Under the pieces are notes generated by a model, which was not told the origin of the DNA, did no database searches, and saw only the letters and a program-made list of their open reading frames with translations. Positions 33,581-42,630 of a DNA stretch of 64,000 nt are shown piece after piece. The DNA is from Bacteroidota bacterium (GTDB lineage Bacteria > Bacteroidota > Bacteroidia > Chitinophagales > Chitinophagaceae). The translations under genes and the position numbers were made by a program. The stretch lies in the NCBI GenBank assembly GCA_023387985.1, contig JAEWHC010000009.1, forward strand, positions 682,001 through 746,000, given 5' to 3'. The number at the start of each line of letters is the position of its first letter. The first letter of the stretch is position 1.

Positions 33581-35344
33581 ATGAAAATTCTTTGGCAATA
33601 CCTGCGCCCCTTCAAGGGCACTGTTATGCTAAGCCTCTTTTTGGCAGCCATCAATCAGACTTTTTCCTTGTTGGATCCATATATATTCGGAAAGCTGATC
33701 GATAAATACGCAAATGGCCCGCGCAATTATACCCAGCAGGAATTTATTTCAGGGATTGCTTTTTACCTGGCCCTCATGATTGGCGTTGCCATGGTCAGCC
33801 GTATTGCCAAAGCCTTCCAGGATTATTTCAGCAGTGTGGTCATTCAAAAATTCGGTGCCTCAATTTTTACCACAGGTTTGAGGCACAGTATGCGTTTGCC
33901 CTATTCTGATTTTGAAGATCAGCGCAGTGGCGAAACCCTTTCTGTACTGACCAAAGTGAGGGCAGATACCGAGAAGTTCATCAGTTCATTCATCAACATC
34001 ATTTTTGGAATACTCGTTGGACTGATCTTTGTTTCGATTTATTCCTTCAGCAAGCACTGGGCCATTATGCCGGTTTACATTGTTGGCGTGATTTGTTTGG
34101 GTTGGCTTACCAGTGTCTTGAGTAAACGCATCAAGGCCATCCAAAAAAATATTGTAAAAGAAACCAACCTGCTGGCAGGAAGCACCACTGAAAGCCTGCG
34201 CAATATTGAACTGGTAAAAAGCCTCGGCCTTACCAACCAGGAAATTGACAGGCTTAACAGCAATACCTACAAAATTCTCGGCCTTGAACTCCGCAAAGTA
34301 AAAAGCATCAGGATGCTGAGTTTTTTACAGGGCACATTCGTCAATTTTTTGCGCCAGGTGATTATGTTTGTTTTGCTCTGGCTGATTTTCCAGAACCACC
34401 TGACCACCGGTGAACTCATCACACTCCAATTTTATTCTTTCTTCATATTCGGGCCTTTACAGGAAATCGGCAACATCATCATCGTTTACCGCGAAGCGGA
34501 AGCATCGCTGCAGAATTTTGATGAGCTGATGCAACGTGAACCCGAGCATGAACCGGAAAACCCACAAAAAATCGGTCACCTGGCAAACCTGCGTTTTGAA
34601 AAGGTGATGTTCAGGCATTTGACTGCTGCCGGTCCGGCCCTGCAGCAGATTAGTTTTTCGGCCACAGCGGGTGAGACCATTGCTTTTGTTGGCCCGAGCG
34701 GCAGCGGAAAGACCACACTTGTCAAATTGCTGGTTGGCCTTTACCTGCCGAAGGAAGGCGAAATTTATTACAATAATTTGAAAGGCACAGAGATCAACTA
34801 TACCGAACTGCGCAACCAGATTGGTTTTGTAACCCAGGATACTCAACTGTTTGCCGGTACCATTCGTGAAAATTTATTGTTTGTGAATCCCTCGGCAACA
34901 GAGGCAGAAATGTATGATGCGTTACGCCGGTCCGCGAGCCTCACCCTGGTTGACCGTGGCGGCAATGGCCTCGATTCTACCATCGGCGAAGGCGGCATCA
35001 AGATCAGCGGCGGCGAAAAGCAGCGGCTGAGCATTGCAAGGGCATTGCTCCGCAAACCCAGGCTCCTCATTTTTGATGAAGCTACATCAGCACTTGATTC
35101 CATCACCGAAGAAGAGATCACTTCCACCATTCGCGATGTGAGCCGAACGGGAGATCAGATCACTGTACTGATCGCACACCGGTTGAGCACCGTAATGCAT
35201 GCCGACCGGATTTATGTGCTCGAACTTGGTGAGATCATTGAAACCGGCAGCCATGAAGATCTAATCGCCGCCAAAGGATTGTATTATGCCATGTGGAGGC
35301 AGCAGGTAGGCGAAAGGGTGAAACTGCGTCCGCAAACGGTATAG
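33581..35344 (+). CDS. ABC exporter with fused membrane and ATPase domains (MsbA/LmrA-like)
   Basis: A 587-residue half-transporter. Residues 1 to about 310 carry six transmembrane helices. The NBD has Walker A VGPSGSGKTTLVKLL at about 370, Q-loop FVTQDTQLF, signature ISGGEKQRLSIARALL, Walker B LLIFDEATSALD and H-loop IAHRLSTV. It works as a homodimer unless another half-transporter exists elsewhere. Substrate could be lipid, peptide or drug and cannot be read. It is convergent with the serine hydrolase gene, 10 bases apart, and no terminator is visible. Confidence 0.9.
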   Translation: MKILWQYLRPFKGTVMLSLFLAAINQTFSLLDPYIFGKLIDKYANGPRNYTQQEFISGIAFYLALMIGVAMVSRIAKAFQDYFSSVVIQKFGASIFTTGLRHSMRLPYSDFEDQRSGETLSVLTKVRADTEKFISSFINIIFGILVGLIFVSIYSFSKHWAIMPVYIVGVICLGWLTSVLSKRIKAIQKNIVKETNLLAGSTTESLRNIELVKSLGLTNQEIDRLNSNTYKILGLELRKVKSIRMLSFLQGTFVNFLRQVIMFVLLWLIFQNHLTTGELITLQFYSFFIFGPLQEIGNIIIVYREAEASLQNFDELMQREPEHEPENPQKIGHLANLRFEKVMFRHLTAAGPALQQISFSATAGETIAFVGPSGSGKTTLVKLLVGLYLPKEGEIYYNNLKGTEINYTELRNQIGFVTQDTQLFAGTIRENLLFVNPSATEAEMYDALRRSASLTLVDRGGNGLDSTIGEGGIKISGGEKQRLSIARALLRKPRLLIFDEATSALDSITEEEITSTIRDVSRTGDQITVLIAHRLSTVMHADRIYVLELGEIIETGSHEDLIAAKGLYYAMWRQQVGERVKLRPQTV

Positions 35345-35354
35345 TTACTTATCA

Positions 35355-36512
35355 TCAGTTCAATGACGCATACACAAGTTTCAAGAATTCAGAGAACTTG
35401 CTGTTGTCCATCCAGCGGACCACAATCACCAGGTCATTTTCTTCATCCACCAGGATCTTATTTCCTCCATAACCATCCGCATAGTAAATGTCTTTGGATA
35501 ATCCGGGCAGGGTATTTTCGGTGTTGAGCCACCACATCAGGCCGTAAGATGGATTGGCCTTTGAAGGCGTCCGTGCAGCTTCAATCCATTCACGTGATAC
35601 CAGTTGCTTCCCATTCCACATGCCCTTTCGCAGGAATAGCAATCCAAACCTGGCCATATCTCGTGTGGAAATGAAAAGTCCGCCGCCAAAATGACCACCA
35701 CCACTTACGGATTGCACCATAACACCGTCGATGTTTACAAAAGAATTGTCGTAGCCATACCAGCGCCAGGTGGTGGATGCCCCTATGGGGTCCATTATTT
35801 TTTCTTTCAAAACCTGCGGCAAGGGTTTTCTCCAAACCTGGAGCAAAGCATAAGCAAGCAAATTCACTCTTACATCATTGTACTCAAAAACAGCTCCGGG
35901 TTCGAGCAATTTGCGACTTTTCCATTCTTCAATTGTGCCATCTCGGGGAGGACGGTCTGCCCAGTCGCAAAATTCAAATAGGCAGCCGCTCCAGTCTGAA
36001 GACTGGTCAAGTAAATGCCTCCAACTAATCTTTGCATTGTGGCTTTCCTGGAAGGTACTGTCCCAAACATAGGCTTTCACTTTTTCATCGATTTCTCCAA
36101 TTAGTCCGGCATCCATAGCAAGTCCTGCAACAGTGGAGAGAAAACTCTTCGTTACACTGAAGGTCATATCCACTTGGTCGGGATCACCCCATTGGCCCAC
36201 CACATACCCTTTATGAATGATAAGGCCTACCGGTTTTCCACGGTCTTTTACCGGTCCGAAAATGCGGTAACCCGGTTCCCTGGCATAAGATTGCTGAAGC
36301 GCCACCCGCAGGATTGGATCCGTAGAGGTTTCATGCAGACGGGCAAGTGCCAAAGCACTGTCAATAAGGCTGGCGCGCATGCCTGTTTCAATGGGATTTT
36401 TTACTACCCAGTTTTTTTGCGGGAAATAGGTTTGCTGCGCTTCCGCAGAAAATAAAAATACCAGAATCCATAAAGCAATACTGCAGGGCCTAAGGCAAGA
36501 GATGCGTTTCAT
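35355..36512 (-). CDS. Secreted serine hydrolase of the beta-lactamase/class C (esterase, DD-peptidase-like) family
   Basis: About 385 residues from the ATG at 36512, which begins a good signal peptide (KRISCLRPCSIALWILVFLFSAEAQ). The longer open frame adds 24 residues without a signal. SxxK is FSVTKSFLST at about residue 137, the YxN-type motif is EYNDVRVN, and DGYGGNK replaces the usual HTG/KTG near the end. Family members include 6-aminohexanoate-dimer hydrolase-like esterases (the HLLDQSSDWSG segment is typical) and peptidases. True beta-lactamase activity is not implied. Confidence 0.85.
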   Translation of the reverse strand: MKRISCLRPCSIALWILVFLFSAEAQQTYFPQKNWVVKNPIETGMRASLIDSALALARLHETSTDPILRVALQQSYAREPGYRIFGPVKDRGKPVGLIIHKGYVVGQWGDPDQVDMTFSVTKSFLSTVAGLAMDAGLIGEIDEKVKAYVWDSTFQESHNAKISWRHLLDQSSDWSGCLFEFCDWADRPPRDGTIEEWKSRKLLEPGAVFEYNDVRVNLLAYALLQVWRKPLPQVLKEKIMDPIGASTTWRWYGYDNSFVNIDGVMVQSVSGGGHFGGGLFISTRDMARFGLLFLRKGMWNGKQLVSREWIEAARTPSKANPSYGLMWWLNTENTLPGLSKDIYYADGYGGNKILVDEENDLVIVVRWMDNSKFSEFLKLVYASLN

Positions 36513-36593
36513 AAAGGTTGGCATAAGCATCTTTTTCGAAGCTATAAATTTATTGGTTTTATTGGCGAACCGTTCTTTTTGCAAAAAATATGA

Positions 36594-36622
36594 AAAAAGG
36601 CCACCGACCCGGCAGCCTTTTT
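36594..36622 (-). terminator. Terminator after the sugar dehydrogenase gene (minus strand), probably bidirectional
   Basis: AAAAAGGC (36594-36601) pairs with GCCTTTTT (36615-36622) around a GC-rich loop. Reading leftwards the stem ends in a T-run. It lies 20 bases after the stop of the dehydrogenase gene and before the serine hydrolase promoter. Confidence 0.7.
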
Positions 36623-36641
36623 ATAAGATAGACCGGTTGTA

Positions 36642-37916
36642 CTATTTCTTGCTGATGCTGTATAGTCTTCCACTATCGGTAATGGCATATAGTTTTCCGT
36701 CTTTGCCTACGGCCACATCACGGAATCGTTGATTTTCATTGACGAGCAGGCGTTCTTCACCTACAACTTTGTTGCCATCGAGAAGCAGCCGAATGAGATG
36801 GGTGCTTCCAAGACTTCCTATAAACAGGTTGTTTTTCCATTCGGACATATCATCTCCGGTATAAAAAGCAATGCCACCCGGAGAAATGGAGGGATCCCAA
36901 TAATAGATGGGTTGTTCCATACCGGCTTTTTGGGTTATGCCTTCACCAATGGTTTTCCCGCTATATTCAATACCGTAAGTAATGGTTGGCCATCCATAGT
37001 TTTTACCCCGATGAATGATATTGATCTCATCGCCACCTTTTGGTCCCATTTCAGCAGCCCAGAGTTCTCCGGTTACCGGGTGCAAGGCAATGCCCAGCGG
37101 GTTGCGGTGGCCACTTGAAAAAATTTCGGGTTTTTGATTTTGGGGTATTAGTACGGCCGGATCTGTAACCGCCTTTCCATCGGTGGTGATCAGCAGCATT
37201 TTGCCCAATGTGGTGTTGTTGTCCTGGGCAAGCGGACGGGTAGTCAGATCCGAACGTTCACCTGTGGCTACAAACAGGTGGCCGTCTTTGTTGAACGCCA
37301 GCTTACCACCATAATGCAGCCGGCCAGGGTATGTGGGTTGCACCCTGTAAAAAACCTGTACATTTTCCATGGTTTTTTCATCTGCGGAAAGTTTGCCTTT
37401 TGCCACTGCAGCGTGATTGCCGCCATCTACCGGTTCGCTAAACATCCAGTAAACCATTTTATTGCCGGCAAAACCGGGATCAAGTGTTACCCCCAGTAAT
37501 CCGCCCTGCCCGGAAGCATCTACTTTTGGCGCACCTGTTATGGGTGCCGATACTTGTCCATCGCTTGAAACAATACGGAAAGTGCCTGAATTTTTTTCGC
37601 TGATGAAAAACCGCCCATCTGGCATTGGAGCAATGCTCCAGGGATTTTTTAAATCGCTCGTAACCACGTTAACATCGTAAGGCGTTGCGGTTTTGGCTCC
37701 TGCAATGCGGGTCTGGCCTTCAAATGCGGGTTTGTAGGCGGGCGTGTTCGGCTCTTTGGTTTCCACCGGTGGAAGGTTGGATTGGCTTACCGGAGTCTGG
37801 GTTACGTTTGCTGTGCTTTGTGCCGGATTTTCGGAACTCTTGTTGCTGTTGTTGCCTGTTGATTTGCATGATACAAGAAGGATCAGGAATCCAAGGGGCA
37901 AAAGAAATTTTTTCAT
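36642..37916 (-). CDS. PQQ-dependent sugar dehydrogenase-type lipoprotein (soluble glucose dehydrogenase-like)
   Basis: A 424-residue lipoprotein: LLPLGFLILLVSC with Cys17 as lipid site, then a Ser/Asn/Thr/Pro-rich spacer (about 20-75), then a six-bladed propeller. Motifs include GGLLGVTLDPGFAGNKMVYW, RNPLGIALHPVTGELWAAEMG and GGDEINIIHRGKNYGWP, typical of the GDH-B/YliI (Asd) family. Related proteins oxidise aldose sugars with PQQ. Many homologs are uncharacterised and no pqq synthesis gene is here. It is likely outer-membrane anchored. The ATG at 37916 or 37928 could be the start. Confidence 0.85.
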   Translation of the reverse strand: MKKFLLPLGFLILLVSCKSTGNNSNKSSENPAQSTANVTQTPVSQSNLPPVETKEPNTPAYKPAFEGQTRIAGAKTATPYDVNVVTSDLKNPWSIAPMPDGRFFISEKNSGTFRIVSSDGQVSAPITGAPKVDASGQGGLLGVTLDPGFAGNKMVYWMFSEPVDGGNHAAVAKGKLSADEKTMENVQVFYRVQPTYPGRLHYGGKLAFNKDGHLFVATGERSDLTTRPLAQDNNTTLGKMLLITTDGKAVTDPAVLIPQNQKPEIFSSGHRNPLGIALHPVTGELWAAEMGPKGGDEINIIHRGKNYGWPTITYGIEYSGKTIGEGITQKAGMEQPIYYWDPSISPGGIAFYTGDDMSEWKNNLFIGSLGSTHLIRLLLDGNKVVGEERLLVNENQRFRDVAVGKDGKLYAITDSGRLYSISKK

Positions 37917-38056
37917 GAGATTCGGCATTTTTTTTTAAGAATGTGTCAATCCGCTAAAGTTAACGCCCACCCCTAATTATTTAGCAATTAACGGATTAAA
38001 TTTTCGGGGATGACATTCAGCAAGATTCGGCACTGCCAAAATCCTGCCAGACCGTT

Positions 38057-39421
38057 TTATTCCATGGTTTTTAAAATTCCGTCAATATCGGCTTCTGTGG
38101 TATCGGGATTGATAAAACAGAAACGCACCACGGTCTCCATACTGCCTTGTGATTTCCATTGGGTTGGGGCGACAAGGGCATAGCCATCTTCCAGGTTTTT
38201 AAAAGTCCAGTTGTAATATTCATCATGCCCCCAGTTTCTCCGACGGAAAAGCACGCAGCTTAATGATGGTTCCCGTACCAGCTCGAGTTTTGGATTTTCC
38301 GTGATCTTTTCGGCAGCAGTCTGCGCAAGGGAAATCCCCTTTTCCACCGCATTTTTGTACACATTTGTGCCGTGCATAGCCAGCGAAAACCACAACGGCA
38401 ATCCACGCAAACGCCGGGTAAGCTGAATCTGGTAGTCAGAAGGATTAAAGCCATCGGCAGCCTTGAAGATTTCGAGGTAAGACCCTTCCTGGCCATGGGC
38501 GGCTTTGGCCAATGCCGGATCACGGTAAATGATTGCCCCGCAGTCGTAAGGTGAAAAAAGCCATTTATGCGGATCAATGGTCACGCTGTCAGCTTCTTCA
38601 ATGCCTTTAAACAAATGCCTGAAATCCGTGGCAAGCGCTGCACCCCCGTAGGCACAATCCACATGATACCAAAGGTTGAATTTCCTGGAGACCTGGGCTA
38701 TGCCACTGAGATCGTCGATGATACCTGCATTGGTAGTACCACCGGTAGCCACCACAGCAAAAAGGCTTTTTTGTTGTTCCGTATCCAGGCCGGCAATAAA
38801 AGCTTCCAATTGCGCGCCGGTAAGTTTTTCTTCCGTTTCGATAAGCATCACATCAGCATCAATTACACGGGCCATCGCTTTTACGGAGGAATGTGCACCT
38901 GACGAGGCAACAATGATTCCTCTGCGGGTTTGATTGCCGGGATTTTTTTGGCGCCAGGTTTCCCGGGCCGTCACCATAGCCGATAAATTGGCCAGGGTGC
39001 CACCGCTGGTGAATACGCCGAATGCGCCGTCGGGCATTCCGGTTAAGGAAACAAGCCATTCCATTGCCTGGTTCTCGGCGAAAATTCCACCGGCACCTTC
39101 AAGCCAGTAAGCCCCATGAATGGAAGAAGCGGATACCATGAGATCAAACATTACCGCGGCGCGGGAAGGAGCGGCCGCCACAAATGCAAGATGACGGGGA
39201 TGATCGATGGAAATATTGGCTTTTGAAAGTACATCCTTCCATAACCTCAATGCTGTTTCACCACCAATACCTTCGGGGGTGATGGTTTCGCCCACCAGGG
39301 CTTTCAATTCTTCAGCTTTTCTGAAACGGCCAAGATGAGGATGTCGCTCGGTAATCCGGCCAATGGCATATTTCATCATGTCCATGCTCATTTCCACCAG
39401 GTCAATATCAATATCGTGCAT
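38057..39421 (-). CDS. PLP-dependent group II amino acid decarboxylase (DDC/Trp-decarboxylase-like)
   Basis: A 454-residue fold-type I PLP enzyme: SASSIHGAYWLEGAGGIFAENQAMEWL, FTSGGTLANLSAM, VHSSVKAM-like ASSGAHSSVKAMA, YHVDCAYGG and the PLP lysine motif TIDPHKWLFSPYDCG. The C-terminus has the LRGLPLWFSLAMHG and VRFCFINPDTT segments. It belongs to the aromatic-L-amino-acid, glutamate and diaminobutyrate decarboxylase group; the substrate cannot be read. The ATG at 39421 gives the usual short N-terminus, while 28 extra in-frame codons upstream look noncoding. It is divergent from the Crp/Fnr regulator gene. Confidence 0.88.
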   Translation of the reverse strand: MHDIDIDLVEMSMDMMKYAIGRITERHPHLGRFRKAEELKALVGETITPEGIGGETALRLWKDVLSKANISIDHPRHLAFVAAAPSRAAVMFDLMVSASSIHGAYWLEGAGGIFAENQAMEWLVSLTGMPDGAFGVFTSGGTLANLSAMVTARETWRQKNPGNQTRRGIIVASSGAHSSVKAMARVIDADVMLIETEEKLTGAQLEAFIAGLDTEQQKSLFAVVATGGTTNAGIIDDLSGIAQVSRKFNLWYHVDCAYGGAALATDFRHLFKGIEEADSVTIDPHKWLFSPYDCGAIIYRDPALAKAAHGQEGSYLEIFKAADGFNPSDYQIQLTRRLRGLPLWFSLAMHGTNVYKNAVEKGISLAQTAAEKITENPKLELVREPSLSCVLFRRRNWGHDEYYNWTFKNLEDGYALVAPTQWKSQGSMETVVRFCFINPDTTEADIDGILKTME

Positions 39422-39591
39422 AATCGTTGAAATCAGGTTACGGCAAAATAAAGCTTTGCAGGGCTGAAAAAAAATGATTCCGCACAAATTCCAGTAAACG
39501 GGCATGCGGCAAGACTCGGCTCTCCCAAGGGGAAAATTAGCACCTGCCTTAACCTTTTATAACCGACCTTTATTGATATATTTATGACGAT

Positions 39592-40227
39592 ATGTTGTTA
39601 GAAGAAAGCCTGACCAAAATATTCCCTGATTTTGAAAAGGAACTGACGGAAGAGATTTCCAATGAGGGCCAGATACGTACCATTCCCGCGGGTTCTGAGA
39701 TCATGCGTGCCGGTCAGTTTATACGGAGTACCGGCCTTGTATTGGATGGTCTCGTTAAAGTGTACCGTGAGGATGGGGAAGGGAATGAATTTTTCATGTA
39801 TTATCTTGAGCCCGGGGATGCCTGTGCCCTTACCCTCACCTGTATTATCGGTTCTCAAACAAGCGCTGTAAGCGCGGTTGCCGAAACCGATACCGAAATG
39901 CTGATGCTGCCGCTGGACAAAATGGATGAATGGATGGGCAATTATAAAAGTTGGTACCAGTTTGTCATACGTACATACCGGGCCAGGTTTGATGAATTGC
40001 TGAATCTTTTTGACCAGGTGGCTTTCCGCAACATGGACGAAAGGCTTGAGTTTTACCTGAAACGCAAATCACGAACCCTGGGTACAAAAAGCCTGAGCAT
40101 TACCCACAACGAAATTGCGCAGGATCTGAATTCCTCAAGGGAAGTGATTTCCCGGTTGCTAAAAAAGCTTTCGGAGCGGGGTAAAGTGCGGATCAACCGC
40201 TATCATATTGAGTTGCTGGACTTGTAA
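39592..40227 (+). CDS. Crp/Fnr-family transcriptional regulator
   Basis: A 211-residue protein with an N-terminal cyclic-nucleotide-binding-like beta roll (IPAGSEIMRAGQFIRSTGLVLDGLVKVYRE, MYYLEPGDACALTLTCIIG) and a C-terminal winged helix (ITHNEIAQDLNSSREVISRLLKKLSERGKVRI). The FNR-type N-terminal cysteine cluster is absent. It has a cysteine pair in GDACALTLTC in the beta roll, which could sense redox or sulfur species; this is a guess. It lies 188 bases upstream of the sulfur operon in the same direction, so it is the likely regulator of those genes. Confidence 0.9.
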   Translation: MLLEESLTKIFPDFEKELTEEISNEGQIRTIPAGSEIMRAGQFIRSTGLVLDGLVKVYREDGEGNEFFMYYLEPGDACALTLTCIIGSQTSAVSAVAETDTEMLMLPLDKMDEWMGNYKSWYQFVIRTYRARFDELLNLFDQVAFRNMDERLEFYLKRKSRTLGTKSLSITHNEIAQDLNSSREVISRLLKKLSERGKVRINRYHIELLDL

Positions 40228-40266
40228 AAACCTTCCACGCCTTTAATTATTTGGATATTTGAAAAA

Positions 40267-40280
40267 GGAAAACGGTTTCC
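40267..40280. promoter_or_regulatory. Candidate operator before the sulfur operon
   Basis: GGAAA-ACGG-TTTCC forms a short inverted repeat between the regulator gene and the operon, about 136 bases before the first operon start codon. It may be the site of the adjacent Crp/Fnr regulator, or simply a small hairpin. Nothing further supports it. Confidence 0.25.
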
Positions 40281-40415
40281 ACCCTGTGGATATGCACCGG
40301 TGTAAATTGTCTATTTCCTTTTAACGATGCTTTTCAGGCAGTGTGATTGTCATCACCAATCGCCAGAGGTATTATTCCGATTTTTGAATTTCGTTTCCTG
40401 CAAAAATCAAGAAAA

Positions 40416-41831
40416 ATGATCATTGAACAGATTTATACAGGTTGTTTGGCACAAGGCGCTTATTATATTGAAAGTAATGGAGAAGCAGCCGTGATTGACC
40501 CATTGCGGGAAGTTCAGTCATACCTTGATCGCGCCGAAAAAGCGGGAGCACGAATCAAATATGTATTGGAAACCCATTTTCATGCGGATTTTGTAAGCGG
40601 ACATCTTGACCTTGCCGAAAGATCAGGAGCAACCATTGTTTACGGACCTACCGCAAATCCGGGTTTCGAAGCCATGATCGCAGATCCCGGGCAGATTCTT
40701 CCATTGGGAAACGTAAAGATTAAAGTGCTGCATACCCCAGGGCACACTATGGAGAGTTCCAGTTACCTGCTTTTTGATGAGGATGAAAAAGCGGTTGCCT
40801 TATTCAGCGGCGATACCCTTTTTATTGGTGACGTAGGTCGCCCGGATCTTGCACAGAAAGCCGGACACCTCACCCGGGAAGACCTGGCTTCAACCTTGTT
40901 CGATTCATTACGCAATGAAATAATGCCGCTTCCGGATGATGTAATTATTTATCCCGCTCATGGCGCCGGTAGCGCCTGTGGCAAACATATGAGCAAGGAA
41001 ACTTCGGATACCCTGGGCAATCAAAAGAAAACCAATTACGCGCTGCGTGCGGATATGTCACGGGAAGAGTTCATTAAAGAAGTGGTGACCGGCCTGCTGC
41101 CACCGCCTTCCTATTTTCCCATGAATGTGATGATGAACAAACAGGGATATGACAGTTTTGATGAAGTGCTTGAGCGGGGTCAGCATGCATTGTCTCCCGA
41201 TGCTTTCGAAGCCGCGGCCAACGAGACCGGCGCCCTGTTGCTTGATACCCGCAGTCCGGAAGTCTTTAATAAAGGATTTGTGCCCAATTCCATCAATATC
41301 GGCATAGAGGGCAGTTTTGCACCCTGGGTAGGTGCCATGATCCCCGATGTGAAACAAGAGTTGCTCATCATTTGTGAGCCCGGAAAAGAAGAAGAAGTGA
41401 TTACCCGGCTTGCCCGCGTTGGTTACGACCATGCCCTTGGCTATCTCGAGGGTGGATTCGCGGCATGGATTGCAGCCGGCAAAGAAGCGGATGCCATTGA
41501 AAGCCTGGGCGTTGCGGAGATGGAAAATGCGGCCATGGAAGGGGGAATACCGATCCTGGATGTTCGCAAAGCCAGCGAATTCAACAGCGAGCATATTGTT
41601 GGTGCAATCAACCTGCCTTTGGATTATATCAATGAGGTTATGACGGCACTGGATAAAACAAAGACCTACCTTGTGCATTGCCAAAGTGGATACCGTTCTA
41701 TGATCTTTACCAGCATATTGCGCGCAAGGGGTTACCATAAGCTGATCAATGTGAAAGGAGGATTCAAAGAAATGAAGGCAAGCGGAAAATTTAAGATCAG
41801 CGAATACGTTTGCCCCACTACCATGCTTTAA
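40416..41831 (+). CDS. CstB-like persulfide dioxygenase-rhodanese fusion (MBL fold plus two rhodanese domains)
   Basis: A 471-residue protein from the ATG at 40416. Residues 1 to about 235 are a metallo-beta-lactamase domain of the ETHE1/persulfide dioxygenase type: ETHFHADFVSGH, HTPGHTMESSSY, FSGDTLFIGDVGRPDL and YPAHGAGSACG. Residues about 270-365 are rhodanese 1 (LLLDTRSPEVF, IICEPGKEEE), where a cysteine is kept but the active loop is not the normal CxxGxR. Residues about 378-465 are rhodanese 2 with a full loop CQSGYRS. This matches S. aureus CstB, which oxidises persulfide and forms thiosulfate. It heads an operon of sulfur-transfer proteins. Confidence 0.9.
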   Translation: MIIEQIYTGCLAQGAYYIESNGEAAVIDPLREVQSYLDRAEKAGARIKYVLETHFHADFVSGHLDLAERSGATIVYGPTANPGFEAMIADPGQILPLGNVKIKVLHTPGHTMESSSYLLFDEDEKAVALFSGDTLFIGDVGRPDLAQKAGHLTREDLASTLFDSLRNEIMPLPDDVIIYPAHGAGSACGKHMSKETSDTLGNQKKTNYALRADMSREEFIKEVVTGLLPPPSYFPMNVMMNKQGYDSFDEVLERGQHALSPDAFEAAANETGALLLDTRSPEVFNKGFVPNSINIGIEGSFAPWVGAMIPDVKQELLIICEPGKEEEVITRLARVGYDHALGYLEGGFAAWIAAGKEADAIESLGVAEMENAAMEGGIPILDVRKASEFNSEHIVGAINLPLDYINEVMTALDKTKTYLVHCQSGYRSMIFTSILRARGYHKLINVKGGFKEMKASGKFKISEYVCPTTML

Positions 41832-41852
41832 TTTTAAACAACCAATATCAAA

Positions 41853-42164
41853 ATGTTCGAATTTCTCAAAAAACTTTTCAAGTCTGAACCCCCTGTGGAT
41901 TTTGCCCAAATGGTGAAAGACGGAGCCAAAATTGTTGATGTGCGCACTGCCGATGAATTCCGTAGTGGCCATATTAAAGGATCCGAAAACATCAGCCTGC
42001 AGCAGCTTAATTCCAAAATTCCGCAATTGAAAAAATCCGGCAAGCCGGTCATAACGGTTTGCCGCAGCGGTTCAAGAAGCAGCATGGCTGTTCGCATGCT
42101 TAAATCCAACGGTATTTCCGCGATCAACGGGGGAGCCTGGAACAGTTTGCAAAACAAAATTTAA
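41853..42164 (+). CDS. Single-domain rhodanese
   Basis: A 103-residue cytoplasmic protein: IVDVRTADEFRSGHI, then the active loop VCRSGSRSSMA with Cys in CRSGSRS, the loop of sulfurtransferases and of GlpE/PspE-like proteins. It should carry sulfane sulfur on the Cys and pass it to or from the fusion protein upstream. The gap to the upstream gene is 21 bases, and to the next gene 3 bases. Confidence 0.9.
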   Translation: MFEFLKKLFKSEPPVDFAQMVKDGAKIVDVRTADEFRSGHIKGSENISLQQLNSKIPQLKKSGKPVITVCRSGSRSSMAVRMLKSNGISAINGGAWNSLQNKI

Positions 42165-42167
42165 TTT

Positions 42168-42416
42168 ATGTTGAAGACATTAACCACGCAATGGCACTGG
42201 ATGCGGATCGCCCGGCTGATACTCGGTATCATGCTCATTGTTCAGGCCATTCAGCTCCGGCAATATTTATTTGTATTTTTAGGCCTGCTGCTTGCCGTAA
42301 TGGCCCTGGCCAATATTGGGTGCAGCGGAGGATGTGTAACCGGCGCCTGTAATGTTCCCCCGGTACGCGAAACGCATAATAAAAAAAATGATCATGAACA
42401 ATTTTCTGAAAAGTAA
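42168..42416 (+). CDS. Small two-helix membrane protein with cysteine cluster (DUF2892/YgaP-membrane-like)
   Basis: An 82-residue protein with two hydrophobic helices (RLILGIMLIVQAI, YLFVFLGLLLAVMALANIG) followed by the cysteine cluster CSGGCVTGAC and a hydrophilic tail. The RLxLG-helix-turn-helix-GC layout resembles the DUF2892 membrane hairpin found C-terminal to the rhodanese in E. coli YgaP; here it is a separate protein directly after a rhodanese. It may bring sulfur carriers to the membrane or pass sulfane sulfur across it. The function is inferred only. The next gene starts inside its 3' end. Confidence 0.7.
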   Translation: MLKTLTTQWHWMRIARLILGIMLIVQAIQLRQYLFVFLGLLLAVMALANIGCSGGCVTGACNVPPVRETHNKKNDHEQFSEK

Positions 42417-42630
42417 CTTTTTATATATTTTGGGAGCCCTCATCGGGGCGATTGCGGGCTACATTTACTGGCAGCAAATTGGCTGCAACAGCGGCACCTG
42501 CATGATCACCTCTAAACCGGTAAACAGCACGCTCTATGGCAGCCTGATGGGCGCACTGGTTTTTGGGATATTTAAACCTTCGAAGAAGGTGATAGAAAAA
42601 GAGGATGAAAATGAAGAACCCGTTGCTTAA
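42388..42630 (+). CDS. Small membrane protein, DUF6132-like
   Basis: An 80-residue protein (ATG at 42388 or 42394) with two predicted helices (FLYILGALIGAIAGYIYW and LYGSLMGALVFGIF) separated by a short loop with two cysteines, GCNSGTCMITSKP. This loop resembles the DUF6132 family, common in Bacteroidota and of unknown function. It overlaps the previous gene by 29 bases and the next by 26, so the three are translated together. The CxxxxC loop echoes the other two small membrane proteins of the operon. Confidence 0.72.
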   Translation: MIMNNFLKSNFLYILGALIGAIAGYIYWQQIGCNSGTCMITSKPVNSTLYGSLMGALVFGIFKPSKKVIEKEDENEEPVA

